This document shows, one piece after another, positions 30,429 through 40,206 of a stretch of DNA of 64,000 nt (within the stretch, counting starts at the first letter, position 1; each line of letters opens with the position of its first letter). Where the stretch lies: assembly GCF_013282625.1 (NCBI RefSeq), contig NZ_CP054020.1:558001-622000 (forward strand), in the 5' to 3' direction. Source of the stretch: Thiomicrorhabdus xiamenensis (lineage in GTDB: Bacteria; Pseudomonadota; Gammaproteobacteria; Thiomicrospirales; Thiomicrospiraceae). The notes beneath the pieces were generated by a model. That model saw only the letters and a list, made by a program, of their open reading frames with translations, was not told where the DNA came from and made no database searches. The position numbers and the translations under genes were made by a program.

Positions 30429-31211
30429 ATGGAAGTGGCTAAAATCGAGTCGGCAGAAGGTGTCGTTCAGATTGCCTCCGGTAGTGCTTTGCATACCGCC
30501 AAGACGGGTGATTCGGTGCAGTTTAATGAGTTTATTCTGACCGGGAACGATGCAGCTTGTGCCTTGCGCTTGTCTGATGACTCATTAATCAGTCTTTCCG
30601 CAAATCAAAAACTCTTGTTGGATTCTGATGTGGTGAACCTCAATGTCGATGCACAGACAGAAGCGGTTTCCAGTAGCAGAAGCTTTATCCAGTCGGTGGT
30701 TGAATTAGCACTGGCTAACCCCGACGACAGTTTGAATCAAGTTTTGGGGAGCTTGACGGAGTTACTGAATCAATCAATGGCTTCGGAAAACTTTGTTGAT
30801 AGTACTTTGCTTGAGGATCATAGTCTGTTTTTGAACTCGCAGGATGAGCATATTCTAGCTGAGGATTTATTGGCGGAACGGTTATCGCCTTCTAAAGCGG
30901 CAGAATTACTTTCCCTTGAAGAGGCTTTGACAGGGGATTCGGTTCCTGTCGCGGACAATGTCTCGAATACTGAACTGCCATCTAATACCGATGCTGTCCA
31001 TAGTGATCTGCAATACTTGCTTGATTATGCTTCATTGGAGGAGGGGGTTATTGGCGGACAGATTGAAGAATTGGTACAGCAGTTGGTTCAGGCAGTCGAT
31101 CTCAGTGGCTATTTCTCCGCAGACGTTTCCAGCCACCCATCCATGGCGAATTTAGAACTGGGTGCGGCACTTAACGAAGAAGACGATTTCGCGCCATATC
31201 AATCCATTTAG
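30429..31211 (+). CDS. acidic protein with FecR / adhesin-retention-like N-terminus
   Basis: A 260-residue, very acidic protein. Residues about 5-75 ('AEGVVQIASGSALHTAKTGD', 'FNEFILTGNDAACALRLSDD', 'SLISLSANQKLLLDSD') follow the FecR-like plan of 'G-V...GD.....I.TG......L.D.S...L' seen at the N-terminus of large LapA/BapA-type adhesins (the retention module). The remaining about 185 residues are Leu/Ser/Asp-rich with no recognised domain, no adhesin repeats and no RTX tail. No signal peptide and one Cys. The start is ATG with 'GGAGGAC' upstream. A standalone retention-like module is unusual; function unknown. Confidence 0.6.
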   Translation: MEVAKIESAEGVVQIASGSALHTAKTGDSVQFNEFILTGNDAACALRLSDDSLISLSANQKLLLDSDVVNLNVDAQTEAVSSSRSFIQSVVELALANPDDSLNQVLGSLTELLNQSMASENFVDSTLLEDHSLFLNSQDEHILAEDLLAERLSPSKAAELLSLEEALTGDSVPVADNVSNTELPSNTDAVHSDLQYLLDYASLEEGVIGGQIEELVQQLVQAVDLSGYFSADVSSHPSMANLELGAALNEEDDFAPYQSI

Positions 31212-31248
31212 ATTCCTTGCCATACCGTAGAGGGAGAAATGCAGGAAA

Positions 31249-32508
31249 TCAGGCGTTATTAATCGCGTGACGCAGGTATTTCAGCATTCTTAAAGAAGGA
31301 TAGCCGTCTGCCGGTACCTCGATCGATTTTTGGAAATCTCGTAAAGCACTGCGCGTGTTCGAGCCGGCAATACCGTCCGCTTTGCCAACATTGAAGCCAA
31401 GCTGGTTAAGCAGGTTTTGAATCTCGGTAATTTCTTCATAACTCAGCCCTTTATCATCTTTCGGACGACTTTTGCTTAGTTTCGGCTTATTACGGATCTG
31501 ATCGGCCAGATAACCGACGCCGATTGCATAATTGGTCGAGTTATTCCAACGTTTGATCACCTTGTAGTTGTCATAGGCTAGAAATGCCGGGCCACGGTAA
31601 TCACCGGGAAGAACCAGTATCGCGGAATCGATCTTAGTGCTTAGATCCGTCCCCTTGATCGTGCGCACGCCCATTGCTTGCCAGTCTTGAATAGGTCGCC
31701 GGGTTTTTCCGTCAGCCAGAGAATAATCAAAGCCTTCCGGTAGCTTAACTTCTTCCCCCCATTCTTGCTGTGCCTGCCATCCAAGCTGATTGAGGAAATT
31801 GCCCGCCGAGTACAGGGCGTCGGGAATGCTTTTCCATAGATTGATTTTACCGTCGCCGTCGCCGTCCACTGCGTATTTCAGATAGTTGCTCGGCATAAAT
31901 TGGACCTGGCCCATCGCGCCTGCCCAAGAGCCTTTCATGTCATCGAGTGTTACGTGTCCCTGATCGAGAATTTTCAGTGCGGCGATGAGTTCTTTAGAGA
32001 AAAAACGACTGCGTCTCGGGTCAAATGCGAGGGTGGCCAGCGATTGAATGATCGGGTCATAGCCGGTGTAAGCACCGTAATTGGTTTCCATTCCCCAGAA
32101 TGAGACTAAATAAGCGCCAGGAACGCCGTATTTCGCTTCGACTTGCGTTAAGAGTTCCGCCTGTTGCTGGTAATTGAATTTCCCGTTTTCGATCCGCGCC
32201 GCTGAAACGGCTCTTTGCAGATATTCGAAAAAGGTACGGGTAAACTCCGGTTGCCTGCGATCCGATTGCAGAACCTTATCGCTCAGCGTCAGATCGGTAA
32301 ATGCCATATCCAGCGTCTGGCGGGAGATTCCCTGTGACAGGGCCTGTTGTTTAAAGGTATTGATCCATTCCTGAAACTGCTGTTGATCCTGATTACTGAA
32401 AGCGATCTCTTCGGCGGAAGCGGTATTCAAGAAAAGTGCACCGCTCAGAACCGTCAGAGCAAGCCTGCGAGCGCCTGACTTTAAGCAAAGTCGGTTTGGT
32501 TTAAACAT
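31249..32508 (-). CDS. mltB: lytic murein transglycosylase (MltB type) with peptidoglycan-binding domain
   Basis: A 419-residue periplasmic enzyme cleaving peptidoglycan glycan strands with 1,6-anhydro product. N-terminal export signal ending near 'NTASAEE' (about residue 33). The catalytic Glu is in 'SFWGMETNYGAYTG', and 'GSWAGAMGQVQFMPSNYLKY' is the typical goose-lysozyme-like core. The C-terminal PG_binding_1 domain is seen in 'LLNQLGFNVGKADGIAGSNT'. No lipobox is present, so it appears soluble, unlike E. coli MltB. The PG-binding tail fits the 'lytic murein transglycosylase' subfamily with that extension. Confidence 0.92.
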   Translation of the reverse strand: MFKPNRLCLKSGARRLALTVLSGALFLNTASAEEIAFSNQDQQQFQEWINTFKQQALSQGISRQTLDMAFTDLTLSDKVLQSDRRQPEFTRTFFEYLQRAVSAARIENGKFNYQQQAELLTQVEAKYGVPGAYLVSFWGMETNYGAYTGYDPIIQSLATLAFDPRRSRFFSKELIAALKILDQGHVTLDDMKGSWAGAMGQVQFMPSNYLKYAVDGDGDGKINLWKSIPDALYSAGNFLNQLGWQAQQEWGEEVKLPEGFDYSLADGKTRRPIQDWQAMGVRTIKGTDLSTKIDSAILVLPGDYRGPAFLAYDNYKVIKRWNNSTNYAIGVGYLADQIRNKPKLSKSRPKDDKGLSYEEITEIQNLLNQLGFNVGKADGIAGSNTRSALRDFQKSIEVPADGYPSLRMLKYLRHAINNA

Positions 32509-32636
32509 CGAAGCCCCTCTAAAAGTTATCTCTATATATTTGAATGGATAAGTTTTCCCTATTCTACTGAAACAAAGCCAAAGTAACAGCCAAAAGCGGA
32601 TAAAATGAGCAGCAATTAAAGATTGAAGGAAAAGTC

Positions 32637-34865
32637 ATGAATAGCCAGACCATGCACTCTTGTTTTGCTACCACAGCCGGTGGTTTAAGTGAGCTTTGCA
32701 GGGAGGAATTAATCTCTCTGGGCGCTACCGAGGTCAAGGCTCAGCCGCGCGGCGTTGCATTTCAGGCAAGCGAAGAAGTGTTGTATCGCTGCTGTTTATG
32801 GTCGCGCCTGGCAAACCGAATCTTTTTGACGCTTCTGGAAACGACTTTGAGCAATCAGGAAGAGTTGACGACCGAGGTTGCCAAATTGGACTGGAGTCAG
32901 CATATGGACGCTTTCGGTTCTTTTGCGGTCTCTTTTTCCGGTAAGGGAATGGGAATTGATCACAGTCATTACGGCGCTCTGAAAATCAAGGATGGCATCG
33001 TCGATCATTTTCGAGAGCGCGCCAATTCGCGGCCTAAAGTGGATACCATCAACCCTGAGCTGAGGGTTCACGGACACCTGAACCGAAACAAACTAACGTT
33101 AAGTCTCGATCTGATCGGTTACAGCCTGCATCAGCGCGGTTATCGTGAAGGTCAGCAAGTGACGGCGCCGCTGAAAGAAAATGTGGCGGCGGCGATTCTG
33201 ATGCGTGCCGGTTGGCCCGAGATTGCCAAGCAGGGTGGCTGTCTGTATGACCCTATGTGTGGTTCGGGAACTTTTTTGATTGAAGCGGCGATGATGGCTT
33301 CCGATCTGGCTCCGGGGTTGGAAAAAGCTGAACGGATGCAGCTGAATTTCTGGAAGCAGCATAATCGAAAGCTATGGAACCAGCTGATTGCAGAAGCCGA
33401 GCAGCGCGAGTCGGAAGGGTTGCGCCATTTGCCGGATATCTATGGTTCGGATGCGTCGCATAAATCGCTGAAGATCGCGCAGGAGGCGATTGAAGCGGCC
33501 GGCTATGCCGACAGTATTGAAATCAAACAGATGACCGTCGAGCAGGGCAGTCGCTGGGGGGACTGGCAAGCCGGATTAGTCGTTTGTAATCCGCCTTACG
33601 GAGAGCGATTGGGCGAACTCGAAGAGGTCAAACAGACGTACCTGGAACTGGGTAACTATCTGAAAAACCAATTTGAGGGTTGGCATGCGGCGATTTTGAC
33701 CTGTAATCCGGAACTGGGTATGTATCTGGGGATAAAGGCTAAACGCTCGCATGAATTCGCCAACGGTCCATTGAGTTGTAAGCTGTTGCGTTTTGATATC
33801 GAAGCATCGGCACACCGGGCACCGGCTTTGAAAGGCGGGATTAATCTGGCCGAACAGGTTCAACAGTTTTTCCCGGATCTGGCGCAGTCCGAAGGTGCGC
33901 AGATGGTGGCTAATCGCTTGCGCAAAAACCTCAAAACGCTGCGTAAATGGGCAACGAAGAACAAAGTACACGCCTACCGTGTGTATGACGCCGATATGCC
34001 CGAATATGCCGTAGCCATTGATTATTATCATACTCAGGAGGCCGGCGAGTGGCTGGTCGTCAATGAATATGCACCGCCTAAGTCGGTAGACCGCGGTCGA
34101 GCTAAAAAACGCCTGAACGAGGTAATGGCGGTTCTGCCGGAAGTATTCGAGATCGATGCGGCAAAAATTATCTTCAAAGTGCGTGAGCGTCAGAAAGGTA
34201 CGAGTCAGTATGAGAAGATAGAAGAAAATCAGGAATATTTCACGATTGCCGAAAACGGCACTAAGTTGAGAGTCAATTTTACCGATTATCTCGATACCGG
34301 CGTGTTTTTGGATCACCGCGATGTGCGTGCCAAGGTTGCTTCGCTGGCGCAAGGCAAGAGTCTTTTGAATCTCTTCTGTTATACCGCGACCGCGACTGCG
34401 GAAGCGGCGGTGGCCGGCGCGAAATCCAGTTTGAGTGTCGATATGTCGAAAACCTATCTGTACTGGGCGCAGCATAATTTCTGGGCCAATCAGATCGATG
34501 ATCGTAAACATCAGCTTGAGAGAGCGGACGTGGTTGCCTGGTTGCAGGAAAAAGCCAAAGATCAATCCATGCAGAAATTCGATGTGATCTTTATGGATCC
34601 GCCGTCATTTTCCTCTTCGAAGAAGATGGAAGGCGTTCTGGATATTCAGCGCGATCACGGCTGGTTGATTCGTCAGGCGATGGCGTTGCTGAAACCCGAC
34701 GGCGTGATGGTGTTTTCCAATAATTTGCGCAAATTTAAACTTGATGAGTTAGTACAGATGCAGTTTGCCGTGCAAGATGTGACTCATGAGACCATGCCGC
34801 AGGACTTTAAGCGTAACAGTAAGATTCATCAGGTTTGGTTGATCCGGTCGAAAAAGAACGACTGA
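32637..34865 (+). CDS. rlmL: bifunctional 23S rRNA methyltransferase RlmKL (m2G2445 / m7G2069)
   Basis: A 742-residue fusion methyltransferase. A THUMP domain at about residues 50-160 is followed by the RlmL Rossmann domain with 'LYDPMCGSGTFLIEAAMMAS' and 'VVCNPPYGERLGELEE' (m2G2445). The C-terminal RlmK domain has 'VFLDHRDVRAKVASLAQGK' and 'VIFMDPPSFSSSKKMEGV' (m7G2069). The fused form is typical of gammaproteobacteria, and the length is near the usual about 700. It is divergent from mltB, with a 128-bp gap. Confidence 0.96.
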   Translation: MNSQTMHSCFATTAGGLSELCREELISLGATEVKAQPRGVAFQASEEVLYRCCLWSRLANRIFLTLLETTLSNQEELTTEVAKLDWSQHMDAFGSFAVSFSGKGMGIDHSHYGALKIKDGIVDHFRERANSRPKVDTINPELRVHGHLNRNKLTLSLDLIGYSLHQRGYREGQQVTAPLKENVAAAILMRAGWPEIAKQGGCLYDPMCGSGTFLIEAAMMASDLAPGLEKAERMQLNFWKQHNRKLWNQLIAEAEQRESEGLRHLPDIYGSDASHKSLKIAQEAIEAAGYADSIEIKQMTVEQGSRWGDWQAGLVVCNPPYGERLGELEEVKQTYLELGNYLKNQFEGWHAAILTCNPELGMYLGIKAKRSHEFANGPLSCKLLRFDIEASAHRAPALKGGINLAEQVQQFFPDLAQSEGAQMVANRLRKNLKTLRKWATKNKVHAYRVYDADMPEYAVAIDYYHTQEAGEWLVVNEYAPPKSVDRGRAKKRLNEVMAVLPEVFEIDAAKIIFKVRERQKGTSQYEKIEENQEYFTIAENGTKLRVNFTDYLDTGVFLDHRDVRAKVASLAQGKSLLNLFCYTATATAEAAVAGAKSSLSVDMSKTYLYWAQHNFWANQIDDRKHQLERADVVAWLQEKAKDQSMQKFDVIFMDPPSFSSSKKMEGVLDIQRDHGWLIRQAMALLKPDGVMVFSNNLRKFKLDELVQMQFAVQDVTHETMPQDFKRNSKIHQVWLIRSKKND

Positions 34866-35018
34866 ATATTGCACTGAAAACCGGGTAAAACTGCGCAAAG
34901 TTTGCAATAGGGTAGTGACTTTCAAAGTTAAGTGGCAGGCGCTCTTGAGCGAGAATAACTTGTTTATTTCAGCTTTCGCTTATGCTTGTCGGTCATTGAA
35001 AATTCAAAGGAGCGGATA

Positions 35019-36401
35019 ATGCAGCAGAGTATTCAGTTTGATAGCGATTTGATCAAACGCTATAACCAGACCGGCCCTCGATATACTTCCTATCCGACGG
35101 CGTTACAGTTCGACGAGAGCTTTACGCTCGACGATTATCGTCAGGCTGCCGAACGCAGCAATCAATCCGGTCGAGGTTTATCGCTGTATTTCCATATTCC
35201 TTTCTGTGATACGGTCTGCTTTTTCTGTGCCTGTAACAAGGTCTGGACTCGTGACCGTTCAAAAACCACCCCTTATCTTGAGCGCCTGTTCAAAGAAATT
35301 GAAATGCAGGCGGAACTTTTCGATTCCTCGCGTAAGGTGGAACAATTGCATTGGGGCGGCGGGACGCCGACTTTTCTGAACAATGATGAAATGGCACAGC
35401 TGATGCGTAAAACCCGTCAGCATTTCAATCTCTTCGACGATGATTCTGGAGAGTATTCAATCGAAATCGATCCGCGAGAGGCGGACAAAGAGTCGGTTAA
35501 ATTACTGCGTGATCTGGGATTCAATCGCATGAGCCTGGGGGTTCAGGATTTCGACGAAAAGGTGCAGAAGGCGGTTAACCGGATTCAGACTCAGGAAGAG
35601 ACGTTTGCTGTACTGGAAGGTGCGCGCGAAGCCGGGTTCCTGTCGGTCAATGTGGATTTGATCTATGGCCTGCCGCATCAGAATGCCAAAAGCTTTATCC
35701 ATACTTTGGACCGTGTTCTGGAAGCGGAACCGGATCGTTTTTCGATCTTCAACTATGCGCATATGCCAAGTCTTTTCCCGACGCAGAAAAAGATGGATCC
35801 CGACGCCATGCCTTCAGCGGATGAGAAACTGGCAATTCTACATGCCGCCAGCGAGCGTCTTCTGGAAGCCGGTTACATCTATATCGGTATGGATCATTTC
35901 GCCAAACCGGATGACGAGTTGGCTGTTGCACAGCGCGATGAAACGCTATACCGCAATTTCCAGGGGTATTCGACGCATGCCGATTGCGATCTGGTTGGAA
36001 TGGGGGCGACTTCAATCTCTTTGATCAATAACACCTATGCGCAGAATCGCAAGAGTTTGCAGGAATACTATCAGGCGATCGATGAAGGGCATCTGGCGGT
36101 CTTTAGAGGCGTTCAGCTGAGCGAAGATGACGAATTACGGCGCGATGTGATTACCCGACTGATTTCACATTTCCATCTCAATTTTGCCGTATTGAATCAA
36201 CAATGGAATATTCGTTTTGACGAGTATTTTGCCAAGGAACTGAAAAATTTGCAGCCAATGGTTGAAGACGGTCTGATTGAGATGAGTGCGGACGATCTCT
36301 ATGTTACGACCAAAGGTCGATTGCTGATTCGCAATATCTGCATGGTGTTTGATGCCTATTTGAAACCGGATATGCAGAACCGTTTTTCAAAGGTGATTTG
36401 A
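35019..36401 (+). CDS. hemN: oxygen-independent coproporphyrinogen III oxidase
   Basis: A 461-residue radical SAM enzyme decarboxylating coproporphyrinogen III in haem synthesis without oxygen. The cluster motif is 'HIPFCDTVCFFCACNK' (CxxxCxxC plus the extra HemN Cys), then 'LHWGGGTPTFL' and 'DLIYGLPHQNAKSF'. The HemN-type N-terminus ('LIKRYNQTGPRYTSYPTA') separates it from HemW. The start is the ATG with 'AAGGAG' upstream; an in-frame start at 34986 is less likely. Haem supply is relevant for the c-type cytochrome encoded nearby. A terminator follows. Confidence 0.96.
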   Translation: MQQSIQFDSDLIKRYNQTGPRYTSYPTALQFDESFTLDDYRQAAERSNQSGRGLSLYFHIPFCDTVCFFCACNKVWTRDRSKTTPYLERLFKEIEMQAELFDSSRKVEQLHWGGGTPTFLNNDEMAQLMRKTRQHFNLFDDDSGEYSIEIDPREADKESVKLLRDLGFNRMSLGVQDFDEKVQKAVNRIQTQEETFAVLEGAREAGFLSVNVDLIYGLPHQNAKSFIHTLDRVLEAEPDRFSIFNYAHMPSLFPTQKKMDPDAMPSADEKLAILHAASERLLEAGYIYIGMDHFAKPDDELAVAQRDETLYRNFQGYSTHADCDLVGMGATSISLINNTYAQNRKSLQEYYQAIDEGHLAVFRGVQLSEDDELRRDVITRLISHFHLNFAVLNQQWNIRFDEYFAKELKNLQPMVEDGLIEMSADDLYVTTKGRLLIRNICMVFDAYLKPDMQNRFSKVI

Positions 36402-36433
36402 TCGTTTGCATCTTCGTGCATTAATCGATTTTG

Positions 36434-36460
36434 CTCCCGCTCCAAGCGGGAGTTTTATTT
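36434..36460 (+). terminator. intrinsic terminator after hemN
   Basis: 'CTCCCGC' / 'GCGGGAG' stem, TCCAA loop, followed by TTTTATTTT. It lies between convergent hemN and the YdcF-like gene. Confidence 0.85.
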
Positions 36461-36480
36461 TGTGGGTGTTTTAACAGTAT

Positions 36481-37380
36481 TCAGGATAGTGGCTTGCCAG
36501 AGCCTTTGTCTGTCTCGCGGGCGAACTCTCTGAATTGCTCCCGGTTTTGCGGGTGAATATCCAGGGTTAAGTCATGTGCCAGCGGCTTGGGAAACCAGGA
36601 GCTGGTCTTGTCGGTCCAATAGTAGGCGGTTAAGCCGATCCACTCTTTCCAGGCAGGTTCCAGCGCTTTAAGGCGGTCATAGAAGTCGATGTCGAAATAG
36701 CGGTTTTCCGCAGAGTTCGAGCGGTAGTCGACCGGATAAGGGATTACGGCAATCTGCTGTTTGCGTGCGATGCCGACCGATCTTGGCATATGGAATGCCG
36801 AAGTGATCAGCAGGTAATTGCCGTTTTCTTTGGGTAGCATCGGTTTCAGGTTTTTAAAGTTTTCATAGGTGTTGCGTGCTTTCTCGTCGAAACGGATACG
36901 CTTGAGATCCACGCCCATCTGCTGAAAAATTTTCGGTGCCAGTCTGGAGACGGTTTGCGTTTTTTTATCGCGGATCGAGCTGCTGCCGCCACTGAAGAAA
37001 ATCGGCGCGTCCGGATACAGAATACTCAATTCCGAAGCGGCAATAAAACGGTCTGCACCCTGTCCGAGTTCGGCGACTTGCCAGCTGTCCGATCGCTTCA
37101 GATCCTCTCCACCGCCAAGGACAATAATGCCGTCGATATTATCCGGCAGGTTTTCAGGTTTATGGAAGCGGTTTTCAAGCGGCTCAATCAAATAATCGCT
37201 GATCGGATAAATCATCAGTGAGAAAAAGAACAGGGCGGTAGGAATCAACAGTTTTTTCGCTGTTGCGATGCGGTTAATCGCCAGAAAGAAAACACCGAGT
37301 GTCAGTATTAGAATCAGCAGGTTGCTCGGGCTGAGAAACGCCCAGGCGATCTTGGAAAACATAAAAAACAGATTATCCAT
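36481..37380 (-). CDS. ElyC/YdcF-family (DUF218) membrane protein
   Basis: A 299-residue protein with two N-terminal membrane segments (about residues 15-37 and 43-62), then a DUF218 domain. Motifs are 'IDGIIVLGGGEDLKRSD', 'IFFSGGSSSIRD', 'RIRFDEKARNTYENF' and 'YLLITSAFHMPRSVGI'. This two-helix plus DUF218 layout matches ElyC, which is involved in envelope biogenesis and undecaprenyl-phosphate supply in E. coli. The exact reaction is unsettled. It is divergent from clpB. Confidence 0.85.
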   Translation of the reverse strand: MDNLFFMFSKIAWAFLSPSNLLILILTLGVFFLAINRIATAKKLLIPTALFFFSLMIYPISDYLIEPLENRFHKPENLPDNIDGIIVLGGGEDLKRSDSWQVAELGQGADRFIAASELSILYPDAPIFFSGGSSSIRDKKTQTVSRLAPKIFQQMGVDLKRIRFDEKARNTYENFKNLKPMLPKENGNYLLITSAFHMPRSVGIARKQQIAVIPYPVDYRSNSAENRYFDIDFYDRLKALEPAWKEWIGLTAYYWTDKTSSWFPKPLAHDLTLDIHPQNREQFREFARETDKGSGKPLS

Positions 37381-37482
37381 AACTCCCTTTCTCTTCGCGC
37401 TTCCCTAAAATTATTCAGACTCAATTAAACCTGTTATCAAGACAGATTTCTCTATAAAAATCACGGAAATTGATTTAAGTTG

Positions 37483-37510
37483 CTTGAAAGGCAAATTTTC
37501 ATCCCTATAT
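37483..37510 (+). promoter_or_regulatory. sigma-32 (RpoH) heat-shock promoter of clpB
   Basis: 'CTTGAAA' at 37483-37489 and 'CCCTATAT' at 37503-37510, spaced by 13 bp. The heat-shock consensus is CTTGAAA, 11-16 bp, CCCCATnT; only one non-degenerate base differs. The start codon of clpB is 34 bp downstream of the -10 element. Confidence 0.85.
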
Positions 37511-37543
37511 CAATAGCCAAATAGAGTTTTTAAGGGAGTGATC

Positions 37544-40111
37544 ATGCAAGATAAATTTACTTCTCAATTTCAATCGGTTTTGATGCAGGCCCAATCCCTG
37601 GCGGTGGGTAAGGATCATGCCTATATCGAACCTTTACACATTTTGTCGGTACTGTTAGCTGAGCAGGCCGGGCTGCTTGAATTGGCCCAGGTCGATCTAT
37701 CCTCACTGAGATCGAATGTCAGCGACAAAATCGGCAAACTGCCTACCGTCAGCGGTAACGCGAATCTGCAGCTATCACCGAAAGCGGCTTCCATTCTAAC
37801 CCTAATGGACAAGCAAGCACAAAAACGCGGTGACCGCTTTATTGCCAGCGAACTGTTTTTTACCGCTTTGCTGGAAGTTCAAGACGAGGCGGCGGAACTG
37901 TTTAAAAAAGCCGGTGCCGATAAAAATAAACTGGAACAAGCGATTGATAAAGTCCGTGGAGGAGAAAGCGTGCAAGACCAGAATTCAGAAGAAAACCGTC
38001 AGGCGTTGGAAAAATACACCTTGGATTTAACGGCGCGAGCCGAGGAAGGAAAACTGGATCCGGTTATCGGACGTGATGATGAAATTCGCCGAGCGGTTCA
38101 GGTATTGCAGCGCCGTACTAAAAATAATCCCGTTCTGATCGGTGAGCCTGGGGTCGGTAAAACCGCGATTGTCGAGGGTCTGGCGCAGCGAATCGTTAAT
38201 GGTGAAGTACCGGAAGGTTTGAAAAACAAACGCCTGCTGTCGCTGGATCTGGCAGGTTTACTGGCCGGTGCCAAATACCGCGGAGAGTTTGAAGAGCGCC
38301 TTAAAGCGCTGCTTAAGGATCTTGAAAAACAGGAAGGCAGCGTCATCCTGTTTATCGATGAAATCCATACTATGGTCGGTGCTGGTAAGACAGAAGGCTC
38401 GATGGATGCCGGAAATATGCTTAAACCGGCGCTGGCGCGTGGTGAGCTGCACTGTATCGGCGCGACGACTCTGGACGAATACCGCGAAAACATCGAAAAA
38501 GATGCCGCTCTTGAGCGACGTTTTCAGAAAGTGTTGGTGGACGAGCCGACCGAAGAAGATACTATTGCGATTCTGCGCGGTTTGAAAGAGCGTTATGAAA
38601 TTCACCACGGTGTTGCCATTACCGATCCGGCAATTGTTGCTGCGGCTAAATTGTCACAACGTTATATTACCGATCGCCAGTTGCCGGATAAGGCGATTGA
38701 TCTGATCGATGAGGCGGCTTCGCGCATCCGAATGGAAATCGATTCCAAGCCGGAAGTGATGGATAAACTTGATCGCCGTTTGATTCAGCTGAAAATTGAA
38801 CAGGTTGCACTGAAAAAAGAGAAAGATGAGGCGTCCAAAAAACGCCTTGAGAGTTTGAATGAAGAGGTGGCGACTCTGGAAAGAGAGTATGCCGATCTGG
38901 AAGAGGTCTGGAAACGCGATAAAGCGGCTCTGCAGGGCGCGCAACAATGGAAAGAGCAGTTGGATGCGGCGAGAACCGAATTGGAAATGGCGCAGCGTTC
39001 TGGAGATCTGGCGAAAATGTCGGAAATCCAGTACGGCAAAATTCCCGAGCTGGAAGCGAAAATCCGTGAAGCCGAAGCTGCCGAACAGCAGGCTCAGGAA
39101 GACGGCGGCAATAAGCTGTTGCGTAACCAGGTTACGGATGCGGAAATCGCCGAAGTGGTTGCTCGCTGGACCGGAATTCCGGTCGCCAGAATGATGGAAG
39201 GCGAGCGAGACAAGTTGTTGCGTATGGAAGAGGAACTTGAACAGCATGTTGTTGGCCAGAATGAGGCCGTGAAAGCGGTCTCGAATGCGATTCGCCGTTC
39301 ACGTGCCGGCTTGTCTGATCCGAATCGTCCCAACGGCTCTTTCCTGTTCCTTGGGCCGACAGGGGTGGGTAAAACCGAGTTGACCAAAGCGCTGGCGGAT
39401 TTCCTTTTCGATACCACCGATGCGATTGTGCGTATTGATATGTCGGAGTTCATGGAGAAGCATTCCGTTGCCAGACTTGTCGGTGCGCCTCCGGGGTATG
39501 TCGGTTATGAGCAGGGCGGTTATTTGACCGAAGCCGTACGTCGTAAGCCTTATTCGGTGATTCTGTTGGATGAGGTCGAGAAAGCGCATCCGGATGTCTT
39601 TAATATTCTGCTGCAGGTGTTGGACGACGGACGCTTGACCGATGGTCAGGGACGTACGGTGGATTTCAAGAACACGGTAATTGTTATGACGTCTAACCTT
39701 GGATCGCAGCTGATTCAGGAGAAGGCGCAGACAGCGAGTTATGACGAGATGAAGTCGGATGTGATGGAAGTGGTCGGTGGCTATTTCCGCCCGGAATTCA
39801 TTAACCGTATTGACGATATCGTCGTTTTCCATCCGCTGGGTCGCGAACAGATTCGTTCAATTACCTCGATTCAGTTGCAGGGGCTTAAAACTCGTCTTGG
39901 CGCAAGCGAGATCGGTTTTGAAATCAGCGATGCCGCTTTGGATCTGCTCGGTGAAGCCGGATTTGATCCGTTATTCGGCGCTCGTCCGCTTAAACGCGTG
40001 ATTCAGCAACGTCTGGAAAACCCGTTGGCGCAAGCGATCCTGCAAGGCGAGTTTGCTCAGGGCACAACGATCCATGTTGACGTTCAGGACGGTGAGATTG
40101 TTTTAAGCTGA
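37544..40111 (+). CDS. clpB: ATP-dependent disaggregase chaperone ClpB
   Basis: An 855-residue AAA+ hexameric disaggregase working with DnaK. N-terminal Clp-N domain (residues 1-145), AAA-1 with Walker A '[17 protein letters not shown]', the coiled-coil middle domain (about 405-525, Lys/Glu-rich), and AAA-2 with Walker A '[18 protein letters not shown]'. The length is close to E. coli (857). The ATG is chosen because 'AAGGGAG' lies six bases upstream; an in-frame GTG two codons earlier is less likely. It is preceded by a sigma-32 promoter and followed by a strong terminator, so monocistronic and heat-induced. Confidence 0.98.
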   Translation: MQDKFTSQFQSVLMQAQSLAVGKDHAYIEPLHILSVLLAEQAGLLELAQVDLSSLRSNVSDKIGKLPTVSGNANLQLSPKAASILTLMDKQAQKRGDRFIASELFFTALLEVQDEAAELFKKAGADKNKLEQAIDKVRGGESVQDQNSEENRQALEKYTLDLTARAEEGKLDPVIGRDDEIRRAVQVLQRRTKNNPVLIGEPGVGKTAIVEGLAQRIVNGEVPEGLKNKRLLSLDLAGLLAGAKYRGEFEERLKALLKDLEKQEGSVILFIDEIHTMVGAGKTEGSMDAGNMLKPALARGELHCIGATTLDEYRENIEKDAALERRFQKVLVDEPTEEDTIAILRGLKERYEIHHGVAITDPAIVAAAKLSQRYITDRQLPDKAIDLIDEAASRIRMEIDSKPEVMDKLDRRLIQLKIEQVALKKEKDEASKKRLESLNEEVATLEREYADLEEVWKRDKAALQGAQQWKEQLDAARTELEMAQRSGDLAKMSEIQYGKIPELEAKIREAEAAEQQAQEDGGNKLLRNQVTDAEIAEVVARWTGIPVARMMEGERDKLLRMEEELEQHVVGQNEAVKAVSNAIRRSRAGLSDPNRPNGSFLFLGPTGVGKTELTKALADFLFDTTDAIVRIDMSEFMEKHSVARLVGAPPGYVGYEQGGYLTEAVRRKPYSVILLDEVEKAHPDVFNILLQVLDDGRLTDGQGRTVDFKNTVIVMTSNLGSQLIQEKAQTASYDEMKSDVMEVVGGYFRPEFINRIDDIVVFHPLGREQIRSITSIQLQGLKTRLGASEIGFEISDAALDLLGEAGFDPLFGARPLKRVIQQRLENPLAQAILQGEFAQGTTIHVDVQDGEIVLS

Positions 40112-40141
40112 TTGAACGCCTTACATAGCGTTTGCCGATAT

Positions 40142-40181
40142 AAAAAAGCCCGGGGTTGAAAAACAACCCCGGGCTTTTTTT
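40142..40181. terminator. bidirectional terminator between clpB and fccB
   Basis: An 11-bp GC-rich perfect stem 'GCCCGGGGTTG' / 'CAACCCCGGGC' with A-run before and T-run after. It serves clpB (plus) and fccB (minus). Confidence 0.93.
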
Positions 40182-40206
40182 ACGCCTTGAATTTGAACGG
40201 CTACAA

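Noticed and set aside
33576-34565. 329-codon antisense frame in rlmKL
   Set aside because: Same reason: entirely inside a well-conserved gene, no ribosome binding site or recognisable motif.
34996-35007. Palindrome TTGAAAATTCAA upstream of hemN as an FNR/ANR box
   Set aside because: FNR sites read TTGAT-N4-ATCAA. This one lacks the T/A of the half-sites and overlaps the ribosome binding site region, so it is probably chance.
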